Of a stretch of 64,000 nt of DNA, positions 34,797-44,048 are shown in pieces. Source of the DNA: an uncultured Bacilli bacterium (GTDB lineage: Bacteria > Bacillota_I > Bacilli_A > RF39 > UBA660); assembly GCA_910589375.1 (NCBI GenBank), contig CAJUTK010000001.1:434001-498000 (forward strand), written 5' to 3'. The notes under the pieces were generated by a model. The model was not told where the DNA came from, ran no database searches, and was given only the letters and a program-made list of their open reading frames with translations. The translations under genes and the position numbers were made by a program. The stretch's first letter is position 1. Each line of letters opens with the position of its first letter.

Positions 34797-36419
34797 ATGA
34801 AAGAGAATAAAAAGTATATTTTATTATTATTTGTTATATCATTAGTCTTTTATTGTTTAGTCTTTTTTAGTGGCTATTATAAAGGTCATGATTATTCTTT
34901 TCATTATTATCAAATAAGTGATTATGTAGAGAGAATAGATGCTAATCATCTTGTTCCTTCTCCGATATCAAAAACTTTAGCAAACTCATTTGGATATGGG
35001 TCCTCTTTATTTTATCCTCCTTTCATGCATCTTTTAACAGCATATATAGTAAAGCTTTCTCCTATGAATGTTAATATGGGAATAAACTTTGTTAATTTTC
35101 TTTCCTTTTTTCTATCTTCCATAACGATGTATTTTTTAGCTAAAAGACTTTTTAACAATAATAAAGTTTCCTTTTTTGCTAGTATTCTCTACATGCTTTT
35201 TACTTATCATATAGCCGATATATTTGTCAGAAGTTCCTATGCAGAAAGCTGGATATTTGTCTTTTTTCCAATGATTTTAAGTGGATTGATAGAACTTTCT
35301 AGGGGAAACTATAAAAGGTTCTATACTTTATTTATAGTAGGGTATGTTTTTTCTATTTATAGTCATTATTTAAGTATTTTTTATTTAACCTTTTTACTAA
35401 TTCCATTTTTTATTTTTTACTTTAAAGATATTTTTGAAAAGAAGAAAATATTGGCTTTGTTTTTAACAGCAATTTTGATACTTATGATTAGTTCTCCTTT
35501 AATAGTTTCTATATTTGAACATAGGCTATTAGGAGATTATAGAGTGTTTCACGCTGATATAATGACAACCAATATTAGCTTTCATAATTCTATTTTATCT
35601 TTTTCTGATTTATTCTTATCATTAAATAGCGGATGGTCAAGAGGAGTCCCAGTATTCGTTGGGTATGAAATATGGATTTTATTATTTGCTGTATTGTTTT
35701 ATAGGAAGAAATTAGATCCTAGTTTCAAAAAAGAAAGGCTATTTCTATTAGTGATGTCTACGAATACTATATTTCTTTTATGTTTTAAATTTATTTGGAA
35801 TACCTTACCCATACTTCAAATGATTCAATTTGTATGGAGATTATTGATTTTATTAGCGGTTACTTTTTCACTTTTAGCGTCCCTTTCTTTGCTAGTAATA
35901 GATAAAAAATACCATGTTGTACTAATTGTTTTTTGCATTATTTATGGTTTTATAATCAATATTAATATCATTAACTCCTCTCCTAAATTAGATAGTGAAT
36001 ATAGATATTCATTGGGCTTTCAATCAGAGTATTTACCTACGTCTTGTCCTGTTACCTATATTCAAGAAAGGAATAATGGAATTCTTATTTTAGAAGGCGA
36101 TGCATTTATTGATATTTTAAAGGATGATGTTCCTAACCTAGTGTTCCAAGTAAATAAGATAGATGAAGAAGTTGTATTAGAACTCCCTAGAATCTACTAC
36201 TTAGGTTATGTGTTAAAGGATGAACAAGGAAACTCTATATTTTTGGAAGAATCAGAATATGGATTTCTAAAAGCAACTCTTTCTAAGGAGGGAAAATATA
36301 CGCTTTCTTATGAAGGAACAAATTATAGGAATTATTCTAAAGTCTGTGCTTTTATTGGAATCATGCTATTTATTCTTAATTTATGTTATTGTAAAAGAGA
36401 GAGTGTAAACAAAGGTTAG
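34797..36419 (+). CDS. Large polytopic membrane protein, GT-C/PTPS-related type
   Basis: A 540-residue protein with roughly 11-13 membrane helices and a short soluble C-terminal part. The first loop has GHDYSFHYYQISDYVERI, and the second has SFGYGSSLFYPPFMHLL, as in bacterial membrane proteins with the 6-pyruvoyl-tetrahydropterin synthase-related domain, which resemble GT-C glycosyltransferases. It may add sugars to lipid or wall polymers. No sugar-pathway genes are adjacent, so the substrate is open. Confidence 0.6.
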   Translation: MKENKKYILLLFVISLVFYCLVFFSGYYKGHDYSFHYYQISDYVERIDANHLVPSPISKTLANSFGYGSSLFYPPFMHLLTAYIVKLSPMNVNMGINFVNFLSFFLSSITMYFLAKRLFNNNKVSFFASILYMLFTYHIADIFVRSSYAESWIFVFFPMILSGLIELSRGNYKRFYTLFIVGYVFSIYSHYLSIFYLTFLLIPFFIFYFKDIFEKKKILALFLTAILILMISSPLIVSIFEHRLLGDYRVFHADIMTTNISFHNSILSFSDLFLSLNSGWSRGVPVFVGYEIWILLFAVLFYRKKLDPSFKKERLFLLVMSTNTIFLLCFKFIWNTLPILQMIQFVWRLLILLAVTFSLLASLSLLVIDKKYHVVLIVFCIIYGFIININIINSSPKLDSEYRYSLGFQSEYLPTSCPVTYIQERNNGILILEGDAFIDILKDDVPNLVFQVNKIDEEVVLELPRIYYLGYVLKDEQGNSIFLEESEYGFLKATLSKEGKYTLSYEGTNYRNYSKVCAFIGIMLFILNLCYCKRESVNKG

Positions 36420-36425
36420 TAAAAT

Positions 36426-36457
36426 AAAAGAAATGAATTTACACATTTCTTTTTTTC
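36426..36457 (+). terminator. Rho-independent terminator
   Basis: AAAAGAAATG and CATTTCTTTT, 8-base loop, followed by a T-run. Confidence 0.83.
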
Positions 36458-36481
36458 GTATACAATAAAGTAGGTGATGAT

Positions 36482-37186
36482 ATGTTAGAATTATTAAAAA
36501 ATGATGTTTTATTATTGAATAATTTAGATAACTATTATCAAGACTTTCTAAAGTATAGCATACATCCAGTACCTTCTAATTCCCAAATATCATTAAAAGA
36601 AATCTTAAATATGCTTTCTTTAAAAAGAAGAGAAGTACTTATGAAAGAATTGGAAAGCATTAAAGAAGAAGCTTTATATAAAAGTAAAATTCATGGAATC
36701 TATCACTCTCAAAAAGTATTATTTTGGTCTTTTGTTTTAAGCGGGGATAATAAGTTATCAGAAGTAGATGAAAAAATATTAATGGATGCTTCTAAATATC
36801 ATGATATAGGAAGAACAAATGATATTGATGATACAATTCATGGAAGAGTATCTGCTATAAAGGTTCTTTCACTGATAGAAGATCCTATTTATCAAATAGA
36901 AGAAAATAAGAACTTATTATGTGCTATTATAGAACTTCATTCTTTGCCTGATCAAAGGGAAAGCGAAATCTTTAGAAAATATAAGTTAAAAAATGTAACA
37001 AGATTTTCTAAATTGTGGAAGATTTTAAAAGATGCTGATGCATTAGATAGAATTCGATATGATTTAGGTTATTTAGATGAACTTTCTTTTAATCCAGTAT
37101 ATCTTCGTATGCCAACTTCTTTAAACTATATAAAAGCAAGTTATGAATTATGTACTTATTATAAAGAAGTTAAAATAAAAAAATAA
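36482..37186 (+). CDS. HD-domain phosphohydrolase
   Basis: A 234-residue protein with the HD metal-binding set: His in HGIYHSQKVL (near 76-80), the HD pair in SKYHDIGR (near 108-109), later His in IIELHS and Asp in KDADALDRIRYDLG. It probably hydrolyses a nucleotide or phosphate ester; the substrate is unknown. The -10 box TACAAT is at 36461-36466, and GGTGATGAT precedes the start. Confidence 0.8.
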   Translation: MLELLKNDVLLLNNLDNYYQDFLKYSIHPVPSNSQISLKEILNMLSLKRREVLMKELESIKEEALYKSKIHGIYHSQKVLFWSFVLSGDNKLSEVDEKILMDASKYHDIGRTNDIDDTIHGRVSAIKVLSLIEDPIYQIEENKNLLCAIIELHSLPDQRESEIFRKYKLKNVTRFSKLWKILKDADALDRIRYDLGYLDELSFNPVYLRMPTSLNYIKASYELCTYYKEVKIKK

Positions 37187-37206
37187 GAAATATTCTTATT
37201 TTTTAT
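37181..37206. terminator. Bidirectional terminator
   Basis: AAATAAGAA and TTCTTATTT around ATA between two convergent genes, with T-rich sequence on both strands; it overlaps the HD gene stop. Confidence 0.7.
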
Positions 37207-37990
37207 TTTTATAAATTTTATCTAATAAGTCTAATGTATCTTCTATTGAGAATGGATTTTGATATTCTTCTTCAGATTTTTCTTGTTCTTTAGCATCTAC
37301 TGGTAAATTTTTTAAAACTTGTAGCTGTATATCTGACATTAGATTAGTATCATAGATTGCATATTTTTCTGTAAATAAGATAGCACCTAACCTATCAATT
37401 AAATACCAGTGATAATCATTTTTATAAGTATCTTTACTATTTCTAAAATCTTCTGCTAAATAGGGAAAACTTAAAGATAATTGATTTAAAATGGTAGTGG
37501 CTAAAGCAAACTGATGAACATCACTTTGTAAAAATACAATTCCATCATGTAAAACAATTCCATCTCCTTGAATTTTCTTTTTAGGATTTCTAATACTTAG
37601 CGTTTTATTATCAGCTTTTACAATATATTTTTTTATATTAGGATTTTCTACTTTAGTGTAGTAGAGGGTATCATATAAATCTTCCTCTTCTTCATTCATA
37701 TTTTCTGGAAGTTGTTGAATAAATAGTTTGTCCTCTTGAATGATTCCAAAGGAATTACTATCTCCCATAAATCCTACTGGTATCCACTTTAGATAAAAAA
37801 CTAAAAAGTCAAAAAAGGGATGGAAGTAGGAATAATCTTTTGTAAATTCTTTCCAATTTGGTATTTCTTCTGGATGTTCTTTTAAATATTTTTGGCATGC
37901 TAATCCACAAAAAGCTAAAAGATGTTCAGATCCAACTTCAATCTTTTTCTCTGGTGTTATAAAACCAGCTTTCATGTGTATACTATTCAT
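37196..37990 (-). CDS. Hypothetical protein, 264 residues
   Basis: I do not recognise this protein. It looks soluble, with no signal peptide or membrane helix, and is acidic near the C-terminus. Visible features are CGLACQKYL near residue 30 and aromatic-rich segments (DYSYFHPFFDFLVFYLKW). The start ATG follows GAAGGTAAGAT. It is transcribed alone, away from clpB. Confidence 0.5.
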   Translation of the reverse strand: MNSIHMKAGFITPEKKIEVGSEHLLAFCGLACQKYLKEHPEEIPNWKEFTKDYSYFHPFFDFLVFYLKWIPVGFMGDSNSFGIIQEDKLFIQQLPENMNEEEEDLYDTLYYTKVENPNIKKYIVKADNKTLSIRNPKKKIQGDGIVLHDGIVFLQSDVHQFALATTILNQLSLSFPYLAEDFRNSKDTYKNDYHWYLIDRLGAILFTEKYAIYDTNLMSDIQLQVLKNLPVDAKEQEKSEEEYQNPFSIEDTLDLLDKIYKNKK

Positions 37991-38050
37991 ATCTTACCTT
38001 CATTCTAATATGATTATAGCAAAAGCATGGGAATAGTGCAATTACTTTTT

Positions 38051-38077
38051 TTAGCACTCACTATTGACAAGTGCTAA
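38051..38077 (+). promoter_or_regulatory. CIRCE operator (HrcA site)
   Basis: TTAGCACTC, nine bases, AAGTGCTAA. It matches the CIRCE consensus in both arms except for one base (G to A) at the start of the right arm. It covers the -35 box of the clpB promoter, so HrcA should block clpB transcription without heat stress. Confidence 0.92.
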
Positions 38078-38091
38078 AATAGGAGTATAAT
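38064..38091 (+). promoter_or_regulatory. Sigma-A promoter of clpB
   Basis: TTGACA at 38064-38069 lies inside the CIRCE element; TATAAT is at 38086-38091, spacer 16 bp. Confidence 0.85.
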
Positions 38092-38119
38092 GATAACTGA
38101 TGGAGAAAGAAGGGATATT

Positions 38120-40237
38120 ATGAATATGCAAAATCCATATGAAGAAAATTTAGAGAATGTATTAGAAAAATATGGTAGAGATATTGTTGATTCTGTAAAA
38201 GCAGGAAAAATAGATCCTGTAATAGGTAGAGATGATGAGGTTAGAAGTATCACTCGTATTCTTTCTAGAAAAACAAAGAATAATCCCGTATTAATAGGAG
38301 AACCTGGTGTAGGTAAGACAGCAATAGTAGAAGGACTTGCTCAAAGAATTGTAAAAGGAGATGTTCCTAATAGCTTAAAAGGTAAAAAAATTTGGGAACT
38401 AGATTTAGGTGCTCTTATAGCAGGTGCTAAATATCGTGGAGAATTTGAAGATCGTTTAAAAGCAGTATTAAAAGAGATTCAAAAATCAGATGGTGAAATT
38501 ATTATGTTTATTGATGAGATACACATGATAGTAGGAGCAGGAGCAGAAGGTGCAATGGATGCTGGAAATATGTTAAAACCACTACTTGCTAGAGGTGAAA
38601 TTCATGTTATAGGAGCAACTACTTTAAATGAATATAGAAAATACATTGAAAAAGATGGTGCTTTAGAGCGTAGATTCCAAAAAGTATTAGTATCAGAGCC
38701 TAATGTTATGGACACCATTACAATATTACGTGGATTAAAATCTCGTTTTGAAGTATTTCATAGTGTAAATATAAAAGATAAAGCATTAGTAGCTGCAGCT
38801 ACCTTATCAGATAGATATATTACTGATAGATTTCTACCAGATAAGGCAATTGATTTAGTAGATGAAGCGTGTTCTACTATCAAAGTACAAATGGATTCAG
38901 TGCCAACAGAATTAGATACCTTGACTCGTAAGATTATGCGTTTGGAAATAGAGATGCAAGCATTAAAAAAAGAGAAGGATGAAATCTCTAAAAAAAGAGT
39001 TGAGGAAATAAAAGACAAACTAAAAGGCATGAAGGAAGAAGAAAAATCACTACGTGATAAGTGGGAAGAAGAGAAGTCTATTTTGTCTAAAATAAATGCC
39101 AAAAAAGAAGAAATAGAAAAGGCAACATTTGAATTAGAGCAAGCAGAAAATAGTTATAATCTAGAAACAGCAGCTCGTTTAAGACATGGTGTACTTCCTA
39201 CTCTTAATAAGGAGTTAGAAGAATTAAGGAGCGCAACTAATCAGCAAATTCTAAGTGATGAGGTAACAGAAGAAGATATTGCTGCCGTAGTATCAAAATG
39301 GACTCATGTGCCAGTTTCTAAATTAGTAGGTGGAGAAAGAGAAAAATTATTAAATTTAGAAGAGAATTTGAAACGTAGAGTAAAAGGACAGGATAGTGCT
39401 TTGAAACTTGTTAGTGAAGCAATTATTAGAGCACGTGCTGGAATTAAAGACCCTAATCGTCCTATTGGATCTTTCATGTTTTTAGGTCCTACTGGTGTCG
39501 GTAAAACAGAAGTAGCTAGGTCTTTAGCAGAAGAGTTATTTGATGATGAAAGACACATGGTACGTATTGATATGAGTGAATATATGGAAGCACATAGTGT
39601 TGCTAGATTAGTAGGTGCTCCTCCAGGATATGTAGGATATGATGAAGGGGGACAATTAACAGAAGCAGTTAGAAGAAATCCATATAGTATTGTTTTATTT
39701 GATGAAATAGAAAAAGCCCATAGAGATGTATTTAATATTTTACTTCAAATATTAGATGATGGTAGAATTACAGATTCTCAAGGTAGAACAGTTGATTTTA
39801 AAAATACCATTATTATCATGACTTCTAATTTAGGCAGTGAATATATTTTAAATGGAGAAGAAAATGGAGAAGAATTGGTTTTAAATGAATTAAAACGTAA
39901 TTTTAGACCAGAATTTATTAATCGTATCGATGAAGTAATTGTATTTAAGTCATTAACAAAAGAAGTAGTCTATGAAATTGTAGATAAAATTATTCGTGAA
40001 ATAGAACATCGTCTAGAAGATAAAAAGATTACTTTGATGCTTACAGATAAGGCCAAAGACTATATTATTGAAGAATCTTTTGAACCAGAATATGGCGCTC
40101 GTCCTATTAAAAGATTTATATCACGTAATTTAGAAACGCTAATTGCTAGTAACTTAATCATGGATAATATTAAATTTAATTCTGAGATTATTGTGGATGT
40201 AGATAAAAATGGATTTTATTTAAGAGAAAACAAATAA
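38120..40237 (+). CDS. clpB: ClpB-type disaggregase lacking the N domain
   Basis: A 705-residue protein. It begins directly at the region that links the N domain to the first ATPase domain. Domain 1 has GEPGVGKTAIVEGLAQRI, then a long ClpB-type coiled-coil M domain (about 270-390), then domain 2 with GPTGVGKTEVARSLAEEL. The long M domain and absence of an obvious ClpP-binding loop favour ClpB over ClpC. The upstream in-frame ATG at 38090 overlaps the -10 box; AGAAGGGAT supports 38120. Mycoplasma ClpB proteins also lack the N domain. With DnaK it would resolve aggregates. Confidence 0.92.
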   Translation: MNMQNPYEENLENVLEKYGRDIVDSVKAGKIDPVIGRDDEVRSITRILSRKTKNNPVLIGEPGVGKTAIVEGLAQRIVKGDVPNSLKGKKIWELDLGALIAGAKYRGEFEDRLKAVLKEIQKSDGEIIMFIDEIHMIVGAGAEGAMDAGNMLKPLLARGEIHVIGATTLNEYRKYIEKDGALERRFQKVLVSEPNVMDTITILRGLKSRFEVFHSVNIKDKALVAAATLSDRYITDRFLPDKAIDLVDEACSTIKVQMDSVPTELDTLTRKIMRLEIEMQALKKEKDEISKKRVEEIKDKLKGMKEEEKSLRDKWEEEKSILSKINAKKEEIEKATFELEQAENSYNLETAARLRHGVLPTLNKELEELRSATNQQILSDEVTEEDIAAVVSKWTHVPVSKLVGGEREKLLNLEENLKRRVKGQDSALKLVSEAIIRARAGIKDPNRPIGSFMFLGPTGVGKTEVARSLAEELFDDERHMVRIDMSEYMEAHSVARLVGAPPGYVGYDEGGQLTEAVRRNPYSIVLFDEIEKAHRDVFNILLQILDDGRITDSQGRTVDFKNTIIIMTSNLGSEYILNGEENGEELVLNELKRNFRPEFINRIDEVIVFKSLTKEVVYEIVDKIIREIEHRLEDKKITLMLTDKAKDYIIEESFEPEYGARPIKRFISRNLETLIASNLIMDNIKFNSEIIVDVDKNGFYLRENK

Positions 40238-40252
40238 AGTTTTCTCTTTTTT
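40222..40252 (+). terminator. Rho-independent terminator of clpB
   Basis: AAGAGAAAAC and GTTTTCTCTT pair across the stop codon, with a T-run after. Confidence 0.8.
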
Positions 40253-40285
40253 ATGATATAATGAAAAAAATAGGAGTGTGTCATT

Positions 40286-41362
40286 ATGAGAAACGGTAAA
40301 ACAATTTTTCTTTTTGTCTTAGCTTTTATAGTTATCGGGATTATTTTTGTGGGGGAAATAAACTTCCATTCTATTGCCACTGATTCTGGTTTTGATGTTG
40401 GTTATAGTGGAGGTTCCTCTGGTGGCTCTGGTGGAGGATATAGTGGGGGTTCTAGTAGTAGTTCACATGGTGGTTCTGGAGATTTTAGCTTTTTAAGTCT
40501 ATTCTACACTATCGTGTCTTTAATACTATTTTTCGTTTTTGTAATTATTCTTGGGTATATCAATGAGCAACTTGAGAAAATACATATAGCTAATAGAGTG
40601 GCATTTTCCTTTGGCTTTTTATTCCTATTTGCTTTTGTTTCTTTTTTTATGATGCTACTAGGAATGATGATGCTTTTTATACCAAATATGATTCTTAAAA
40701 TTATTGCGGTTTTAGCAGTTGCTGTTTGTTATATTTTATTTATTGTTTATATCTTTAAGAATTTATTTAAAAGTTATCGAGAAGAGATTAGGTTAGAAAA
40801 AGAAGCAGCGAAAGCAAGTAGAATTATAAAAGGTTTAAAGAAAAAAGCTTTATCTATTACTGAAAGTAATCAAGAAGTCTTAGGGGTTGGATATCAAATA
40901 TATTTAGATGTTCAAACATCTTGGATGAATTTTGATTATGATACTTTGCGTACATTGGTGACAGATGAATTATTTAATATGTATCAAACCCAATTAGCAC
41001 CAATGGAAGTAAAAGAACAACAGAATATTATGAGCGATTTTAAATTGCAAGAAATAGTGCTAGTTTCTTCTAGTATAGAAAATAATATTATTACAACAGA
41101 AATATTATTAACAGTTTCTTTCTTTGATTATATTGTAAATAAAAATAAAAAAGTAATCAGAGGTAGTAAGAATAGAAAAGTTATTATGACTTATTTATTA
41201 ACATTTGTTTCCAATGATAAGAAAATAGAAAAATGTCCACATTGTGGTGCACAACTTGAAAAAGGAAGCACTATATGTGCATACTGTAAGACAACTATTC
41301 AATCTGCTAATCAAATGAAATTAGCGAAGAAAGAGGCATTGAAGCAATCTTATGAAGATTAG
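40286..41362 (+). CDS. Membrane protein with Gly/Ser-rich segment, Tim44-like domain and zinc ribbon (A)
   Basis: A 358-residue protein. A membrane helix or signal sequence (about 5-25), a Gly/Ser-rich external stretch (about 40-68), two to three helices (about 72-165), a Tim44-like domain (WMNFDYDTLRTLVTDELFNMY near 213-233) and a C-terminal zinc ribbon (CPHCGAQLEKGSTICAYC). Paralogue of 41913. Tim44-like domains bind membranes or partner proteins; the bacterial function is not known. TATAAT at 40257-40262. Confidence 0.68.
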   Translation: MRNGKTIFLFVLAFIVIGIIFVGEINFHSIATDSGFDVGYSGGSSGGSGGGYSGGSSSSSHGGSGDFSFLSLFYTIVSLILFFVFVIILGYINEQLEKIHIANRVAFSFGFLFLFAFVSFFMMLLGMMMLFIPNMILKIIAVLAVAVCYILFIVYIFKNLFKSYREEIRLEKEAAKASRIIKGLKKKALSITESNQEVLGVGYQIYLDVQTSWMNFDYDTLRTLVTDELFNMYQTQLAPMEVKEQQNIMSDFKLQEIVLVSSSIENNIITTEILLTVSFFDYIVNKNKKVIRGSKNRKVIMTYLLTFVSNDKKIEKCPHCGAQLEKGSTICAYCKTTIQSANQMKLAKKEALKQSYED

Positions 41363-41371
41363 GAGGTATTT

Positions 41372-41911
41372 ATGTTAGAAGAATTAAAAAAATTAGATAG
41401 TACTTTTACAGAAAGTATGTTTAAAAGTAAAGTAGATAATATATTTGTTTTAATGATGAGTTCCATCATGTTTAGAGATATTACGAGAATATATTCTTCT
41501 TTGAATGAAGGTATGAGACATAAAGTTCAAGAAATAATTGATGAATTAAACAGTAAAAATGAGATTCAAATGTATGATGAACTAAATGTCAAAGATACAG
41601 AAATTAAAAATGTACAAATATTAGAAGATAGATATGTGATAGAAGTATTATTAACTTCTAGATATTTAGACTATAAATTAGATGCTACTACGAAAAAGTA
41701 TAAATCAGGTAATAATTCTAGTAGAATAGAGTTAAGAAACCATCTTGTTTTTGAAGAAAAAAGAAATCATAAAAGCTTAGGAATGGCCGCTAAATGCCCA
41801 AATTGTGGTGCCAATATTGATTATAATTATAGTGGTGTATGTGAATATTGTAAGGAACAAATGCCTAAAGAAGATTATGATTGGATATTGACATCATGGG
41901 AGAGTTATTAA
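41372..41911 (+). CDS. Soluble Tim44-like domain protein with zinc ribbon (B)
   Basis: A 179-residue protein without membrane helices. It shares the Tim44-like layout of its neighbours and a C-terminal CPNCGANIDYNYSGVCEYC ribbon. It lies 9 bp after the previous gene and 1 bp before the next, so the three are one operon. Confidence 0.6.
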   Translation: MLEELKKLDSTFTESMFKSKVDNIFVLMMSSIMFRDITRIYSSLNEGMRHKVQEIIDELNSKNEIQMYDELNVKDTEIKNVQILEDRYVIEVLLTSRYLDYKLDATTKKYKSGNNSSRIELRNHLVFEEKRNHKSLGMAAKCPNCGANIDYNYSGVCEYCKEQMPKEDYDWILTSWESY

Positions 41912-41912
41912 T

Positions 41913-43040
41913 ATGAAAAGAAATTATTTATTATTACTAAGTGCATTATTTATAGTAGGTTTATTATATTTATTTGATATGGAGATAACGAATCCCTCTT
42001 TAGCAACAGATTCAGGTTTTGATACTAGTTATGATAGTGGATCATCTGGTGGGGGTAGTTCTGGTGGTGGATCTAGTTGGAGTTCTGGCTCTAGTGGAGG
42101 ATTTAGCTCTGGTTCTTCCCATTCAGGAGGGGGATCAATGGAACCTTTAGAAGCAATTCTTTTTATTGGTGTGGTGGTACTTGTGCCTTACTTGGTTATT
42201 CTTTTTTTGGTAGATAAGAAACAAAAAAAGAAAATGATTTTATATCCAATTATTTTAATTCTTACTTATATTATTTTACTTCCGTTTGTTTTATTACTTT
42301 CAAAAGTAAATATTGCTTTTACTATAATAGGACTCCTTATCTATTTCTATTTACCATTTATAACAACTAATAAGTTAGTAAGAATGATAGTAGATAAAGA
42401 ACCTCTTATAAAAAGAAATAAATCTTCTAACAAAATTTCTAGAAATAATAAGATTGGAAGTTTTACAAATGGTGAGGCTTTGGCCCTTTATAATCGAGAA
42501 AAGCATAATAATGTTCCAAAGACAGAAAAAAATGAGAAATTATTAGATAGAGGCTATGGAATTTATCGAGAAGTACAACGAGCATGGATGAACTTTGACT
42601 ATGATGCCTTAAGAACTTTAGTAACAGATGAACTATACAATAGTTATTATAACCAATTACAAACATTAGAATTAAAAGGCCAAAAAAATGTTATGAATAA
42701 TTTTTTCTTAATAGATGAAGAATTACTAAGGATAGATGAAGAAAATGGTCTTTGGACTATTTTAATGAGGTTAGAAGTAGAATTTAATGATTATATAGTG
42801 GATAGTGATAACAAGATAGTAAGAGGTAGTAATAAAGATAAGGTAATCATGAATTATTTATTAACATTTGTTGAAAATGAAAAATCTGAGGATAAATGTC
42901 CACATTGTGGTGCAAAACTAGAAGAAGGAATAACTGTTTGTAATTATTGTAAAGCGGTTATTCAATCCACCTCTTCCCAAATGAAGTTAGCAAAGAAAGA
43001 GGCAATTTCACAAAGGCCGGGAAGAAGTTATAACAAATAA
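41913..43040 (+). CDS. Membrane protein with Gly/Ser-rich segment, Tim44-like domain and zinc ribbon (C)
   Basis: A 375-residue paralogue of 40286. Order: signal/anchor helix, ATDSGFDTSYDSGSS and a 45-residue Gly/Ser run, three helices, Tim44-like domain (WMNFDYDALRTLVTDELYNSY near 226-246) and CPHCGAKLEEGITVCNYC. Both paralogues end with QMKLAKKEA. The conserved WMNFDYD region and zinc ribbon suggest a shared cytoplasmic partner. Confidence 0.68.
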   Translation: MKRNYLLLLSALFIVGLLYLFDMEITNPSLATDSGFDTSYDSGSSGGGSSGGGSSWSSGSSGGFSSGSSHSGGGSMEPLEAILFIGVVVLVPYLVILFLVDKKQKKKMILYPIILILTYIILLPFVLLLSKVNIAFTIIGLLIYFYLPFITTNKLVRMIVDKEPLIKRNKSSNKISRNNKIGSFTNGEALALYNREKHNNVPKTEKNEKLLDRGYGIYREVQRAWMNFDYDALRTLVTDELYNSYYNQLQTLELKGQKNVMNNFFLIDEELLRIDEENGLWTILMRLEVEFNDYIVDSDNKIVRGSNKDKVIMNYLLTFVENEKSEDKCPHCGAKLEEGITVCNYCKAVIQSTSSQMKLAKKEAISQRPGRSYNK

Positions 43041-43054
43041 GCGGTGTTCTATAC

Positions 43055-43083
43055 AAAAAAGAAATATAAAAATTTCTTTTTTT
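43055..43083 (+). terminator. Rho-independent terminator of the Tim44-like operon
   Basis: AAAAAAGAAAT and ATTTCTTTTTT, loop of six bases, T-run. Confidence 0.75.
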
Positions 43084-43116
43084 ATGGTATAATGATAAAA
43101 GTAAGGTAGTGATAAA

Positions 43117-43422
43117 ATGGATGCATATGTTGTATTGTTTTTAGTAATTGTAATTATTTGTTGGGCTTGTTATAGAAGAAAGTTAGAGAAAGCTGCTTAT
43201 GGTATTGCAGCACTAGATATAGGATTACGTTTATTTGATGTTATTTCTAGAAACATTGGAAAAAATGAAGTAGCAACCTTTCTAGCAAAATGGCCAAATA
43301 GTTTATTAAGTGTAGCAGATCAATATACAAAAGGGATTATTAATGTTATTATTTCTTGGATGTTTGTACTATTGATGTTATATTTTCTATTTTTAATTGT
43401 AAGAGTATTTTTTAAAAAGTAA
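43117..43422 (+). CDS. Small membrane protein, 101 residues, unknown
   Basis: A protein with two membrane helices at about 3-20 and 72-98 flanking an amphipathic, charged middle (ALDIGLRLFDVISRNIGKNEV). I do not recognise the family. TATAAT at 43088-43093, own terminator, directly before ruvA. Confidence 0.5.
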   Translation: MDAYVVLFLVIVIICWACYRRKLEKAAYGIAALDIGLRLFDVISRNIGKNEVATFLAKWPNSLLSVADQYTKGIINVIISWMFVLLMLYFLFLIVRVFFKK

Positions 43423-43439
43423 AAAATACTCTTTTTTTT
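43401..43439 (+). terminator. Rho-independent terminator overlapping the gene end
   Basis: A 13-bp stem AAGAGTATTTTTT / AAAAAATACTCTT whose left arm encodes the last residues of the protein, followed by eight T residues. Confidence 0.88.
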
Positions 43440-43484
43440 ATTTAAATACATTTGTTTGTGTGCTATAATGATAATGGTGATAGC

Positions 43485-44039
43485 ATGTATGAATATATAA
43501 AAGGAATGATAACAGAGATTGAGACTACTCATATAGTAGTAGAGACAGGAGGAATTGGCTATTTAGTGTATGTACCGAATCCTTATTCATTCTCTTTGAA
43601 TAAAGAAGAAAAGGTTTACGTTTATCAACAGGTAAGAGAAGATGAACTAAGTCTTTATGGATTCCATACAAAGGAAGAAAAAGATTTGTTTTTAAAATTA
43701 ATTGCTGTAAAGGGATTAGGGTGTAAAATGGCTCTTCCTATTCTTGCTACAGGTTCTATTGAAGGAATTATGGATGCTATTGAAAGAGAAAATATTTTGT
43801 ATTTAAAGAAATTCCCCAAAATAGGAGATAAAGTAGCAAAACAAATTATTTTAGATTTAAAAGGAAAATTGGGTGTTACTACTAGTGCAAGTATAGAACA
43901 TAATTTTGAAGAACTGATAGAAGTACTAGAGGGATTAGGATATAAAAATGGAGATATTAAAAAGGTCTTACCTCATATTCATTCTGAATTATCTATTGAA
44001 GAACAAATTAAAGAAGCTTTAAAATTATTATTAAAGTAG
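43485..44039 (+). CDS. ruvA: Holliday junction protein RuvA
   Basis: A 184-residue protein. The OB domain starts MYEYIKGMI; helix-hairpin-helix segments LIAVKGLGCKMALPIL and LKKFPKIGDKVAKQIILDLKGKL bind the junction; domain III is at the C-terminus. TATAAT at 43464-43469 is 15 bp before the start and GGTGATAGC lies between, so the leader is minimal. ruvB follows after 9 bp. Confidence 0.96.
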   Translation: MYEYIKGMITEIETTHIVVETGGIGYLVYVPNPYSFSLNKEEKVYVYQQVREDELSLYGFHTKEEKDLFLKLIAVKGLGCKMALPILATGSIEGIMDAIERENILYLKKFPKIGDKVAKQIILDLKGKLGVTTSASIEHNFEELIEVLEGLGYKNGDIKKVLPHIHSELSIEEQIKEALKLLLK

Positions 44040-44048
44040 GAGGTAATC

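Noticed and set aside
38090..38119. clpB start at 38090
   Set aside because: That ATG overlaps the -10 hexamer, so it would lie upstream of the transcription start.
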